Below, one piece after another: positions 17,363-27,400 of a stretch of DNA of 64,000 nt. The stretch is taken from assembly GCF_900000175.1 (NCBI RefSeq), contig NZ_CWGJ01000026.1, forward strand, positions 124,001 to 188,000, written 5' to 3'. A program made the position numbers and the translations under genes. A model generated the notes under the pieces. That model saw only the letters and a list, made by a program, of their open reading frames with translations. It was not told the DNA's origin and searched no databases. Each line of letters opens with the position of its first letter. Position 1 is the stretch's first letter. This DNA is from Estrella lausannensis (GTDB lineage: Bacteria > Chlamydiota > Chlamydiia > Chlamydiales > Criblamydiaceae).

Positions 17363-18013
17363 TTAATAGCCGTGGGAAGAGCCGCAGCCGCAGGAGGAGC
17401 GTACATTCGGGTTGGAGATCTTAAAGCCCGAGCCTTGTAGGCCGTCGATGTAGTCGATCTCTGTCCCGATCAGACGCGGAACCATCTTCTTGTTCACGTG
17501 GATCTCGATGCCTTGTGAAAGAAACGCCTGGTCATCGGCTTGCGCTTTCTCAGAATAATCCAACGCGTACTCAAAACCGCTGCATCCGGCCATTCTCTCG
17601 GCAAGGCGAAGGCCATAGCCTTGCTTACCATCTTCTTCCAGAATTTCCAGATATTTCGAAGCAGCGCGCTTAGTCAGCGTGATGCTGTTCGGATCGCTCT
17701 CTTCCTGAATTACCTTGTTCAGGCGGTGGACTAAAGCGTCGATCGAGCTCTCGCTCATGCCGTGTCCGAGCATGCCTGCTTCCAAGGTCTCCCAAGTTGC
17801 TGCCTGGCAGCCTACGCAATGAAGGCCGGCCTGCGTTAGCTCTTGCGCCAGCTTCTGTGCTTTGCTTGGGTAGGAGCCTAAAATCTCTTCGATCGTCATC
17901 TCGCGGTGGATGATCGGTTTTTCAATCACTTTGTCGCTCGATTGTGTCGAGCAGGAGCTTGTCTGCCTGGAGGTCGAGCAAGAACCCATCTCTTTTTTGT
18001 TTGAACATGACAT
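17363..18013 (-). CDS. DUF1858-HesB/IscA fusion protein, iron-sulfur cluster carrier
   Basis: A 216-residue protein with three parts. Residues 1-30 are Ser/Cys-rich (SCSTSRQTSSCSTQSS). Residues 38-100 match the DUF1858 helical domain (MTIEEILGSYP ... GLHCVGCQAATWETL), usually found with hybrid-cluster proteins. Residues 105-216 form an A-type Fe-S carrier with GCSGFEYALDY and the C-terminal CGCG pair that complete the three-Cys ligand set. A-type carriers hand Fe-S clusters to apoproteins. The fusion suggests an additional Cys-based binding site. It is 24 bases downstream of the ferredoxin gene, in the same operon, and ends at a strong terminator. Confidence 0.88.
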   Translation of the reverse strand: MSCSNKKEMGSCSTSRQTSSCSTQSSDKVIEKPIIHREMTIEEILGSYPSKAQKLAQELTQAGLHCVGCQAATWETLEAGMLGHGMSESSIDALVHRLNKVIQEESDPNSITLTKRAASKYLEILEEDGKQGYGLRLAERMAGCSGFEYALDYSEKAQADDQAFLSQGIEIHVNKKMVPRLIGTEIDYIDGLQGSGFKISNPNVRSSCGCGSSHGY

Positions 18014-18037
18014 ATAAAAAACCTTTAATTTGTGTGG

Positions 18038-18304
18038 TTAAAACGTGACTCTAACGCATCCGCCCTTAATTTTGCACTGGCAAGCGAGGCGTTCCTTTGA
18101 AGTGCCGTCTCCTAAAAAATCCTCTTCTTCTTGCGTGGGAGCGGAGAGGTTTTCCATCCCTTCTTTCACTTCGATGACACAAGTGCCGCAAACGCCTTCT
18201 GTACAGGCAAAAGGCACTCCTGCCTCTTCGCAAGCTTCGGCAATAGGACAGCCGTCCGGCAAATCAGTTTCATCGCCGTTATGTTCAAAAATTAACTTCG
18301 CCAT
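18038..18304 (-). CDS. fdx: [2Fe-2S] ferredoxin
   Basis: An 88-residue ferredoxin. The cluster ligands are visible as ACTEGVCGTC (CxxxxCxxC) and the distant LACQC. The spacing and the TDLPDGCPIAEACEEAGVPF helix fit the adrenodoxin/Isc class, which supplies electrons for Fe-S cluster assembly. It is the first gene of a two-gene operon with the HesB fusion and has a well-formed promoter 40 bases upstream. Confidence 0.92.
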   Translation of the reverse strand: MAKLIFEHNGDETDLPDGCPIAEACEEAGVPFACTEGVCGTCVIEVKEGMENLSAPTQEEEDFLGDGTSKERLACQCKIKGGCVRVTF

Positions 18305-18342
18305 TGTGGGTATTCCATCTTGTTTCTTTAAAGAAAAGAGCT

Positions 18343-18371
18343 ATTATACCCTAAATTTGAAATAGGAGCAA
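18343..18371 (-). promoter_or_regulatory. Sigma70-type promoter of fdx
   Basis: On the minus strand TTGCTC (18366-18371) and TATAAT (18343-18348) are separated by exactly 17 bases, close to the vegetative sigma consensus. It lies 39 bases before the fdx start codon. Confidence 0.7.
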
Positions 18372-18408
18372 TAGAATCAGCTAAATGAATTATCTGATGA
18401 TAAACAGA

Positions 18409-21354
18409 CTATTTTGATGTTTGCCATCTTTTCCAAATTTCTGCATCGGCCAACTGTTGAGGAGTTGGTTCAAGCCATGTTTGATCGGAAGTGAAAACCG
18501 AGTCGGGAAGAATTTTTCCTGGGTGATCCGGATGACTAGTTTTGACAATCATAGGAATGGGTTTACCCATGTCTTTTTGGATTTGTTTCAGCGCATCTTT
18601 ATTTTGTTGAACAATTTCAGGTGGGTATTTTTTTACGAACTCATCAATTTTATTCATTAAATCGGGCAATTTTTCGGTGTTTGATCCAGCAGCCTCAAAT
18701 AGATCATTGATTTCCTTTCTATCTTGTACGTAACTGCCCAAATTCAGTTTATCCAGTTTTGAATTGAGTTCTGCGTTCCAGTTCGCGTAGATGGCGAAAC
18801 CCGGTGAGTTTTCAGACACCCATTTAGCTGCTGGTTGGTAGCTTTTTCCGATATTATTATCGCAGTATTTATCGAACATTTTTCTCATCCCTTCCACGGC
18901 CGATTGATTAAAAGCTTGAGATACTGCTGTTGGTGCAAACAGAAGTTCAGCAAGACTGTTTGCATCGGGATCTTTCCACTTATTTATTGCTGACTCAGCT
19001 TTTCCCTTGAGGTCTTTGTATTTTGTTTCATCTATTTCGCCATTAGCGAATTTTGTATCTAATTCTTTTAGTTTTGCTTCTGCTTCTGCCAATTTCCCTT
19101 GTCGCAATTTCTCTGCAGTTCCGGTCATATCTATAAGATTAGCCTCAGTTTTAGCAACAGCGTCATTTGCGATCTCACCCAAAAAATTGTTGCTCTTTTT
19201 GATTCCAAATAACTCAGCAGCTGGTAGGGATGTTCCTATTGTGTCTGATGCTCCCTCAATTTTCCAATCATCGGGCATTTCTGAAATCTTCCAAAGAGTT
19301 GTCAATATGCCTTTGTTCTCTTCAAATACTTTTGCATTGTCTCTGGCTACACCAAGGTTTTGGCCAGCCATAACGCTAGCTAGTACTTTAAGACTCTGAT
19401 TTTTGTCTAATTTATAAGATCCTTCCATCCACTGCGGAATCGTACTCAGGCCAAAGTTTCTTCCTCCACCAATCGGGGTGAAATTTTGCGCAGCAGCCAC
19501 TTTTCCATCAGATGCAAACTCTTCAGCTTTGTTTTTGATAGCATTTACTACTAGTTCTGTTACTTTTGCAGGATCAGTGATGGCGTCTGCAGGTACTTTT
19601 TTGCTTTTAGGAAGTATTTTGAATTCGTTCGTCTCCGATAAAAATACCAAATGTGAATTTTGGTATTTTTCAGTGTTCGCAGGTCTGAAGAAATCGGCAA
19701 TTGTAAGAATGTTTTTATCGCTTTGACTCAAACCATCGGGTTTATCATTGACCAGTGCGGCAAGTGCCTGGAAGGGTTTTGCGATGGCTTTTCCGATATC
19801 GCTGGCAAGGCCGCTGAGGGTTTCAGCGCTGGGAAGGCCTGCTTTTATGGCGCTGCCCAGATCGGAGACATGGCCAATAAGTCCTTTACTGATCCGGGCC
19901 CCTTCTTCGCCCTCTCCCTTCTTGCCGACTACCAGGTCACGGATACCCCTGCCCAGAGCTTCAAAGCCATTTTTCGCCCCTTTGGCAACTTTTCCGGCAG
20001 CTTCTGTTAAGTCGCCAAGCGCAGTTGAAACCCGGCCTTTCAAATCGGATTTTTTGACACTTTCAAATTTCTCGGATAACTTAAGTTCTTTGTTAGCCTC
20101 TGTAGCAAACTTCTCTACCCTTCCCTTCAGAGCTTGGCCTTTGGCTTTCAGGTATTCCGTGGCGCCCATATCCTTCATGGAGTCGAGTTCTTTTTTCGCT
20201 CCTTCTTTGATGCTCTCAAATTTTTTGCTCACAGCGCCTGATATTTTCTCTTGAAGTTTGGCGTTTTCACTCTGGTATCCACTTAGTCTTCCAAGCTGCC
20301 CTTCGAGGTGCTCCACTTGAGCTTCCAAATCCTTTACCTTGCCAGAGGTCTGTGCACGAGCAGTTTCTCCATGGGGGCCCTGTATTTGCGACGCGTTGGC
20401 ATGAAAAGTTCTGGCCTCTGCTAACTGCTCTTTAACGCCTGCCAACTCTTGTTTTACAGCTTTAGCCTTTGCATCAACTCCCTTTCTCTCTTGAGCGGCC
20501 CGGCCAATACCAGCAGAGAATTTAATTTCCCTTTTAGCGTCGGCAGCGAAGTTTTTTATGGATTTCATAGCGTTTCCCGCAGCGCTAGAGGCCCTCTCCT
20601 GAAGCTTCGGGTTTTGCTTTTGAGAATTAGTCAGTTCTTCAAGCCTTGCGTTAAGTTTTGAAATCTCCGGCTCCAGTTTTGCTTCTAATTGATCAAATTG
20701 CAGTTTGCCCAAATCACGAAATTGCTTACCTCCTTGATCATTGGGAACTTGTGATAAGTCGGCATGTTTCATTCTCGCTTCATGTAACTGACCTTGAAAC
20801 CCCGCAAGCTTCTGTTTAATTTCCTTTATTTCTCGGTCAATCTGCTTTCTCTCTTGCGTATTGCCTATCGAAGAATTTATTCGCTGTTTGGCGTCATTGA
20901 GTCTTTTACCGGCGTAGCGAAGCGCTCCTCCCACGGCATTGCCGGCTTTTGTGGCAGATGCCCCTTTCTCTTCGTCCGGTATTTGTGCTTTTTCTCCCTT
21001 CATCGCCGCGCTAGTGGTCGAAAAGAAGGTAGAGGTTCCTGCTTTTAGCTCCTGCATTGCCTTGTGAATACCGCCCGTCAGCTTGGAGAGGAAAGAACTC
21101 GATTTTTCCTGTGTGTCTTTTTGGTCATCGCTTGGAGCGGAGACGTGATTCGTATTGCCCTGCACACGAGAGGCAACGCCGCTCTTTGAGGAACCTTCTG
21201 GATTGAGAGTTTGGGTTGCTGCTTGGGAGGCTCCTTGAGTCACACCCTCAGCTTGGCCTCCAATCTTGGCGCCCTGCTGCTGGGGCTGCCCACTTACTTG
21301 TCCTTGACCATAAGCAACCTGTGTGTGACCAAGGCCTTGGAGCCCATCGCCCAT
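18409..21354 (-). CDS. Large coiled-coil protein with internal duplication, effector candidate
   Basis: A 981-residue protein of unknown function. Residues 1-75 are Gln/Gly/Ser-rich, like a secretion leader. Residues about 150-290 and 290-410 are two copies of one unit (RKQIDREIKEIKQKLAGFQ against RKGVDAKAKAVKQELAGVK; then NPKLQERAS against NAKLQEKIS). Long helical coiled coil follows. The C-terminal 400 residues include a domain shared with the 2055-residue neighbour: AFNQSAVEGMRKMFDKYC against AFNQEACKLIDKMLTQAM, and PMIVKTSHPDHPGKI against PRFFVNNHPDYPGLI. There is no signal peptide or membrane helix. Type III secretion into the host is plausible for a chlamydial protein of this build but is not shown. 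AGAGGTGG lies before the ATG. Confidence 0.85.
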   Translation of the reverse strand: MGDGLQGLGHTQVAYGQGQVSGQPQQQGAKIGGQAEGVTQGASQAATQTLNPEGSSKSGVASRVQGNTNHVSAPSDDQKDTQEKSSSFLSKLTGGIHKAMQELKAGTSTFFSTTSAAMKGEKAQIPDEEKGASATKAGNAVGGALRYAGKRLNDAKQRINSSIGNTQERKQIDREIKEIKQKLAGFQGQLHEARMKHADLSQVPNDQGGKQFRDLGKLQFDQLEAKLEPEISKLNARLEELTNSQKQNPKLQERASSAAGNAMKSIKNFAADAKREIKFSAGIGRAAQERKGVDAKAKAVKQELAGVKEQLAEARTFHANASQIQGPHGETARAQTSGKVKDLEAQVEHLEGQLGRLSGYQSENAKLQEKISGAVSKKFESIKEGAKKELDSMKDMGATEYLKAKGQALKGRVEKFATEANKELKLSEKFESVKKSDLKGRVSTALGDLTEAAGKVAKGAKNGFEALGRGIRDLVVGKKGEGEEGARISKGLIGHVSDLGSAIKAGLPSAETLSGLASDIGKAIAKPFQALAALVNDKPDGLSQSDKNILTIADFFRPANTEKYQNSHLVFLSETNEFKILPKSKKVPADAITDPAKVTELVVNAIKNKAEEFASDGKVAAAQNFTPIGGGRNFGLSTIPQWMEGSYKLDKNQSLKVLASVMAGQNLGVARDNAKVFEENKGILTTLWKISEMPDDWKIEGASDTIGTSLPAAELFGIKKSNNFLGEIANDAVAKTEANLIDMTGTAEKLRQGKLAEAEAKLKELDTKFANGEIDETKYKDLKGKAESAINKWKDPDANSLAELLFAPTAVSQAFNQSAVEGMRKMFDKYCDNNIGKSYQPAAKWVSENSPGFAIYANWNAELNSKLDKLNLGSYVQDRKEINDLFEAAGSNTEKLPDLMNKIDEFVKKYPPEIVQQNKDALKQIQKDMGKPIPMIVKTSHPDHPGKILPDSVFTSDQTWLEPTPQQLADAEIWKRWQTSK

Positions 21355-21390
21355 AAACCACCTCTAAAATAAAAATGACGGTATATTTTT

Positions 21391-21421
21391 ATTATAACAA
21401 ATAATTATTTAAAAAAGTCAA
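21391..21421 (-). promoter_or_regulatory. Candidate promoter of the 981-aa effector gene
   Basis: On the minus strand TTGACT (21416-21421), a 19-base AT-rich spacer and TATAAT (21391-21396) lie 36 bases upstream of the start codon. The spacer is two bases over the optimum. A TTGTTATAAT core also precedes the 533-aa gene at 46731, so the two may be co-regulated. Confidence 0.5.
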
Positions 21422-21487
21422 TGCTTCAATTATTTGTTGTTTTTAAATTCAAGTGGTCTTGGAATATTCTGAATCTTTGTAAAGAAG

Positions 21488-24400
21488 TTATTGTCCTTGG
21501 AGTAGGTGTTTCCAGGAGAGCGCTTTGTTGATGGCTTCCTCGGAGGGCGTTTTCCAGGCTACCGAGCCGGAGGGGTCAAGCTTAAAGCCCTTACTTTCTA
21601 CGAAGGCTTTGAGAGCCTCCTTGTCGTCCGATTTGATGCCCTCCTTAGCTGCCTCGTCTTTGAGGCCGGCTAAATTGGCCTGCGCTGCGTCCTGGTCAAA
21701 GATCAGCCCCGGATAGTCGGGGTGATTGTTGACGAAGAAGCGGGGCAGGGGAGGACCCATTTCTTCCCGCACCTTCGCAAGAGCCGCCTGATTTTCGGCA
21801 GAGGACATTCCTTCCCATTTCTTGATGAACGCCCCGACCTCTGCCAGGAGTCCTTTAAGAAGGGGGGCGTCGAGATTGGAACCTTGTTTTCGCAAGATGG
21901 TGGTGATCTGTTGATTGATATGGAGGCGTTCTTGAACCCAGGTTTCGTGGCCGAGAGCTGTCAGCTTCTCTTGCACCTTCTTGTTCCAGGCCGCTTGCTC
22001 CGGCCTCAGCTCATCACCGGCCTCTACATCAAACAGGGCAAGTGCTACCATTTTATCATTCATCGCCTGAGTCAGCATCTTATCGATCAACTTGCACGCT
22101 TCTTGGTTGAAAGCCTGTGCAGAAAGGAAGAGGGCGCCAAAGGCTTTTGTCAGATCCATGTCAGAGGCTGTTTTTCCCTCTTTGGCGTATTTGGTCCTGT
22201 ACTCTTCGATAACGCTCATCGGGTCCGTCTCCACCCTCTTGGCCTGATCCACAGCCGACTGGATTTTTTGTCCGACAAAATCGGCGCCTTGACCTGCGAT
22301 AAAATCTTTCAGTGGAACCGGAATCTCTTTGCCTCCGATAGAAAGACTGACGGTGGCATCTGGCGTAGATCCCGAAAGCGCATGCAGTTTGGCGAGCATC
22401 TCCCGACTATCGTTCCACGGGCCGACGAAGCTCGCGAACTTTCCGCCTGCCTGTTCATTGATCTGCTTCATGAGATCGGCGACCCCGCTAAGTTCGGGAG
22501 GCACCTTTTTCGGTTTGACAGGTTTAGCCGCTTTGGACTTGGTCGGTTTGACAGCGCCTTCTGTTTTGCCTTTTTTGAGTCCGGGAAGCAGCGCTTTGGC
22601 TTTTTTCGTGAGGGAGACTGCCGGCTCTTGGCCTTTAGGTTCTTTCTCTAAGGAGAGGTGGTAGGTGTAGTCGTCAAAACCGCCTTTTTTACTGGCTTTG
22701 ACAGCGGCATCCCTCTCTGCGGGAAACCCATCTAACATCGCACCGAGTCCTCCTATGTTCAGGCTGGAAGGCACCTTGCTCTTTTTGGCTTCCTCGAAAA
22801 CAGAAAGAATCTCTCCTCCCTTTTTTGCCTTGCTCTGGTTGATCTGGCCGGGAGCTGTTTTGCTCATATCGGGTCGCGACCCTAAAAATGTGATCATCGT
22901 CAGAGAGGTGCCAAGGTAGGGGATTACCGGCTGCCCGGCATTGATGCGCTGGCGGATGGCATCGTTGTAGTTCTTACTGTTTTTCTCAGGGCTAAATAGA
23001 GTATCTAGCTCGCGGTATTTCTCCATTGCGCTGTCGCTGACGAGAGAAAATGTCTTTTTCTGGCGTAGTACAGCGGTTGACTTGATCGCCCCGCCCATGA
23101 TTGCCTGTGCGCTGTCATAGTCTCCCTTCTGTACCAGTTGGTAGGCAACTTCGATAAAGAATTCAAGAGTGTTGGCACGTTCTTTGGCTTTATTGCCTTT
23201 TAAAATCTCAAGTGTCGCGAAATGAGACAGGTTGGTTGACTCGGCTATCATCTTGCCGACAGAGCCCACCCAGAAAGGGTTTTCACCCACTTTGATCTGC
23301 CACAAATCGGAGAAGTCCATGTCGTGGATCATCTCCTGCCGCCTTGCCCTAAGCGCTTCGGCAAAGTGTTCGGCCTGTTCCTTGCGCTTGCTGTCAAGGC
23401 CCTTCTTTCGCACTTTATCAAGAACTTCAGAGGCACCGGGAGATTCAGCTTTCACTTCTGGAGCGCCCTTATTCTCGGTAGGGGTTGCCTCGCGCAGGGC
23501 GGCGTTTTCGATCCTATTGCCGAGGTGCACAAGCTCGCTGTCGCCGTTAGCCTTGGCGTATTCGGCCATATAAAGGACAGCGGCCGTCACCTGAGGGTCT
23601 TGGATGGCCTTGGAATAGAGGCCGCCATCGTAAAACTTCAAAACGAAGCGGAACAGATCCTTTCTGCCTTCATCGGTCATCGTCCCTAAAACCGCCGCAT
23701 CTTTGATCGCTTCAAAAAGAAGATGCGGTTTCTTTTTAAGCCCGTCATAGTTCATCAGGCCAAGATGCATTGAATCGAAAGTGGCGAACTCCTCTTGGCC
23801 TTGTCCAATAGCTGTTTTAGGATTGAGTGAGAGGCTCAGCATCAAATGATGGAAGCTCTCCGCCTTGGGCTTGCCAGCCATGTAGGCCTCGTTCAGACCT
23901 TTCTCAAGCAGGGCTTTGATCGCCGTGATCTCCTCCTGATCTTTAGCGGGAAGAGAGGAGTATGCCTTTTTCATCAACGGGTCTCTCTCTGTCATCCTCT
24001 TGATTATCAGGAGCGCAGCGGAGAGGTCTAAAGCATTCACATCGCCCCTGACATGGAGTTCTCCGTCGGAAGAGGAGAAGTTTGCCGCCCGGCACTCCTT
24101 TATCTTATCGATAGACTCTTGGACTCTTCTCTCAGCCAGACGTCCAAGCGCCCGGTCGACTTCCGTGGAAAGCTCCCGAAATGCTTGCTTGAGTTCCTCC
24201 ACCGCTTCGGGATGCTTGGCGCCGACGTGGCCGATCCACTCAAGGCTCTCGATTTTAGGTAGAAGCCCTTGGATCCGTTGGAGATCCGCTTCTTCAAAAG
24301 CGCTTAAGCCGACAGGGGAGTCGGAAGAGTAGCCTTCATCAGAAAACTCTTTGGGTGTGGCGCACTTTTTAGCTATCTCTTCAAATACTTTCAGGTGTTT

Positions 24401-27400
24401 TTTAAGGGCGTAAACGCCGCTTAGTCCCTCTTTTTTGTCGACAATCAACTGCCCCGCCTTCTCTGTCATTACCAACTTGGGGTCATCGATCAGCCGCTGG
24501 ATCTGTCGCTCAAGGATAATTACGTTCCTGCCGCCTGTTGTTTTCTTGTCGGCAATCCTTCGTCCCTCTTTTCCCATCGTCTTGGCCGCATCGGTATAGC
24601 ACTCATTATCTCCTTGAGGAGGTCGCAGGGAATTCAGTCGGTGCAGGGCGGCTTTTGCATTGCCGAGCTCCTCTTCCAGGCTGCATTTTTTTTGAGACTC
24701 CTCCGCACTGAGTGAAAGCCCATGCTTATTCATCTCCTCTTCCAGCCCTTTAAGCGCTGCCACGCCACCCTCAAGCTGTGGAATGAGCACCCCAAGATCA
24801 TGCATCAACTCCTCGACAGATTCCTTTTGGAGAAAGGAAAACTTCTCCTGTTCACTGAAGGGCATATCAGCAGTCTTAGCAAGAGAGCTCCGAGCGTCAT
24901 TGACAAGTTTCAGGCCCTTTTGAAAGAGGGGATCGGACTCAATGCTCCGCACTGCCCCATGGAAGAGTGCCGAAGACTCTACACGAAAAGCCTCCGCTCT
25001 TAACATCTTCGCCTCATCGATCATGAACGTCAAGCTGGCAAGCGCAGGAGTAAAATCATCGATCACCTCTCTTTTCGCTGACAAATCTTTGATCAAGAGA
25101 GCATAAGAGGCGCTCCTCTCTTCAGCCTTCTTAATCCAAACATCGAAAGCGATCATCTTTTCTCGTGCCGAATCAAAAGAGGCTGCTTTTAGCTTGGAGA
25201 ATCCGACGGAGCTATCGAGGATCTCAAACATTCCCTTTTTCAATTGGCCATGGACAACCTCGCCTGCGATCAAATCCATTTTACCCTGCAACGCATCGCT
25301 CTTCTCAGTAAGGAGAGCGCTCTCTTTCGCGAGAGGGTGGCTGGCATCAAAAATACCCTCCAAAGTGTTGTTGACCTCCTCGAAGAAGAGAGACGCCCCG
25401 CGCAGTTTTTCAACGCACTTTTCCAGTTTTTCGACATCGCCGGCGGTGTACTCTTCGATCGAGGAAGCGGCCAGCAAGGAATCGGCTTCTCGGAGAATCG
25501 CTTGATTCATCGATTTAACGACGACTTCGGCCAAGGAAATGAATTTTGATTCCGTTGTCTCCAAGTGGGTGAGAAACTCTGAAGTCATCGCCCCTTCTTG
25601 TAAGGTTTTGTTGAAGCCTTCGGCCTTTTCTTTGAAAGTGCGCCAGGCAAGGAAGGTCTGTTTGATATCCCGTGATGAAAGCTCTTTTCCCTTTAGCACT
25701 TGTGCCGCTGCCTCCTGATGCTGAATCATCTCTTTAGTCATCGAGTCCAGCTCGATAGCGTTCTTGACGTCCTGAAGGTCAGAAACGATGGCGTGGAACG
25801 CCTCCCGGATAGAGGCTACGTCGTCATTGACATCGGCATTGATGGGTTCATGGGCAGATTCCTTGGCATCAATCGCTCCTTCAAGAGCTGTGAGGTCTTT
25901 TTCAAGGCGCTCTTTGATGTCTGTCAGCTGGGTTTTCAGCCGTCCAAGGGCCTCTGCATCGAGTCCTTTCAGGTTCATATCAATCGCGCTATACTCACTC
26001 AAAACACCGGAGTGGATTTTTCCGCTATAAAGCGCGATGTCGAGATCCAGCTTCGAGGGTTCCTCGTTTTGGAAAAGCTCGGCAATCCACTCATGGGCGA
26101 TATCGCTCAAGCGATAACTCTCGATTTCTTTTAGGGCGCTTTGCATAGAGTCTTTCATGTCAGCAATCTCGCCTAAGACCGGATCATTCTCCACTGCCTT
26201 GGGGTTCATCAAGGTGAGCGCGCTTAGCTTGGCATCCATTTTCTTTACGAACCCCTGGATGGAGGCTTCCAACTTGTCGACATGGGAGGGAGTTAAGCTG
26301 TAGAGATGACCGATATCTTCCTGCAACCCTTCAAAAAAAGGCTTGATGCTACCCTCAAAACTCTCCAGCAGCTCACCTGCCCCGATGGCATAATGCTCCT
26401 CCTGGATGCTCTTCAAGTGATCTTTCGCCTCCTTTCTCATTGATTGCAGCTCTTGCATTGCTGGGCTATACCCTGGAAAATGCTGCTCTCCCTTCTCAAT
26501 TAAACTCTCCGCCTTATCGATGAAGATCTTAAGCTCCATCGCTTGCCCCATCAGCTCCTTTTGCCTGTTTTCGTCTGTCTGTTCCTTCTGCCCGGACGCT
26601 CCTTTAACCCATTTTTCAAGGACTTTTTTGTGCTCGGACTGCTTCCATTCAGCTCCAAGCATCTTCGTTTCTATCGTAAATACTTTGCCTCTTAGCTCTT
26701 GCAGCGCCTCTTTTAAACCATCGAGCCGGGAGCGAATTTCCGCGTCTTCCAAGCCGCCTCTGATCGTGTCATAGGAGGCGCTGATCTCCATGACATGCGC
26801 CGAGGCGAGGTGGACTCCTTCAGAGAGCCTTTGCCTCAATTCGCCAAGCTCTGCCGGCGACAGGTTTTCGAGCGGTATGGATGTTAGCTTCTGTAGCGAA
26901 GTAAGTTCCTTATTTGCCGCATCCAGATTATTCCTCGCCTTTAGCAGCTCGACACCCTTTTTTACCCTGTAATTGCCCCAGTTGTCCTTTTCAAGGGAAT
27001 TGATGAATTTCAAGTCACCTTCAATGGTCTCCGCCATCGTTTTGAAGAGTGCCTCTTCCAGAGGATTGCCCGAGCTCTTCGCCTCCTTTGCGAGTGTAGT
27101 CAAGTAGGTAATGCCAAGCTCGAGATCCTCTCGAATCCCGTCGATCTTCGCCTCTCCGACAAGAGGAATGTTTCCGCTTTTCAAAAGGTGCATATCAGTG
27201 ACGTGGCTTTGGAATTTGCCTTTGATGAACTCCATCTTGGTGGAGAACTGCTCTTTTTCTGCGCTTATAAGTTGGATGGAGTTGCTTAAACGGTTCGCTT
27301 TTTCTGCCTGCAGGGCGACTTTGAAATATTCTTTAAATCCAGTGTCGGAGCTTTTGTGAAGAGCGAAATAGTTTTTGACGGCCTTGATTAAGCTTGTCCC

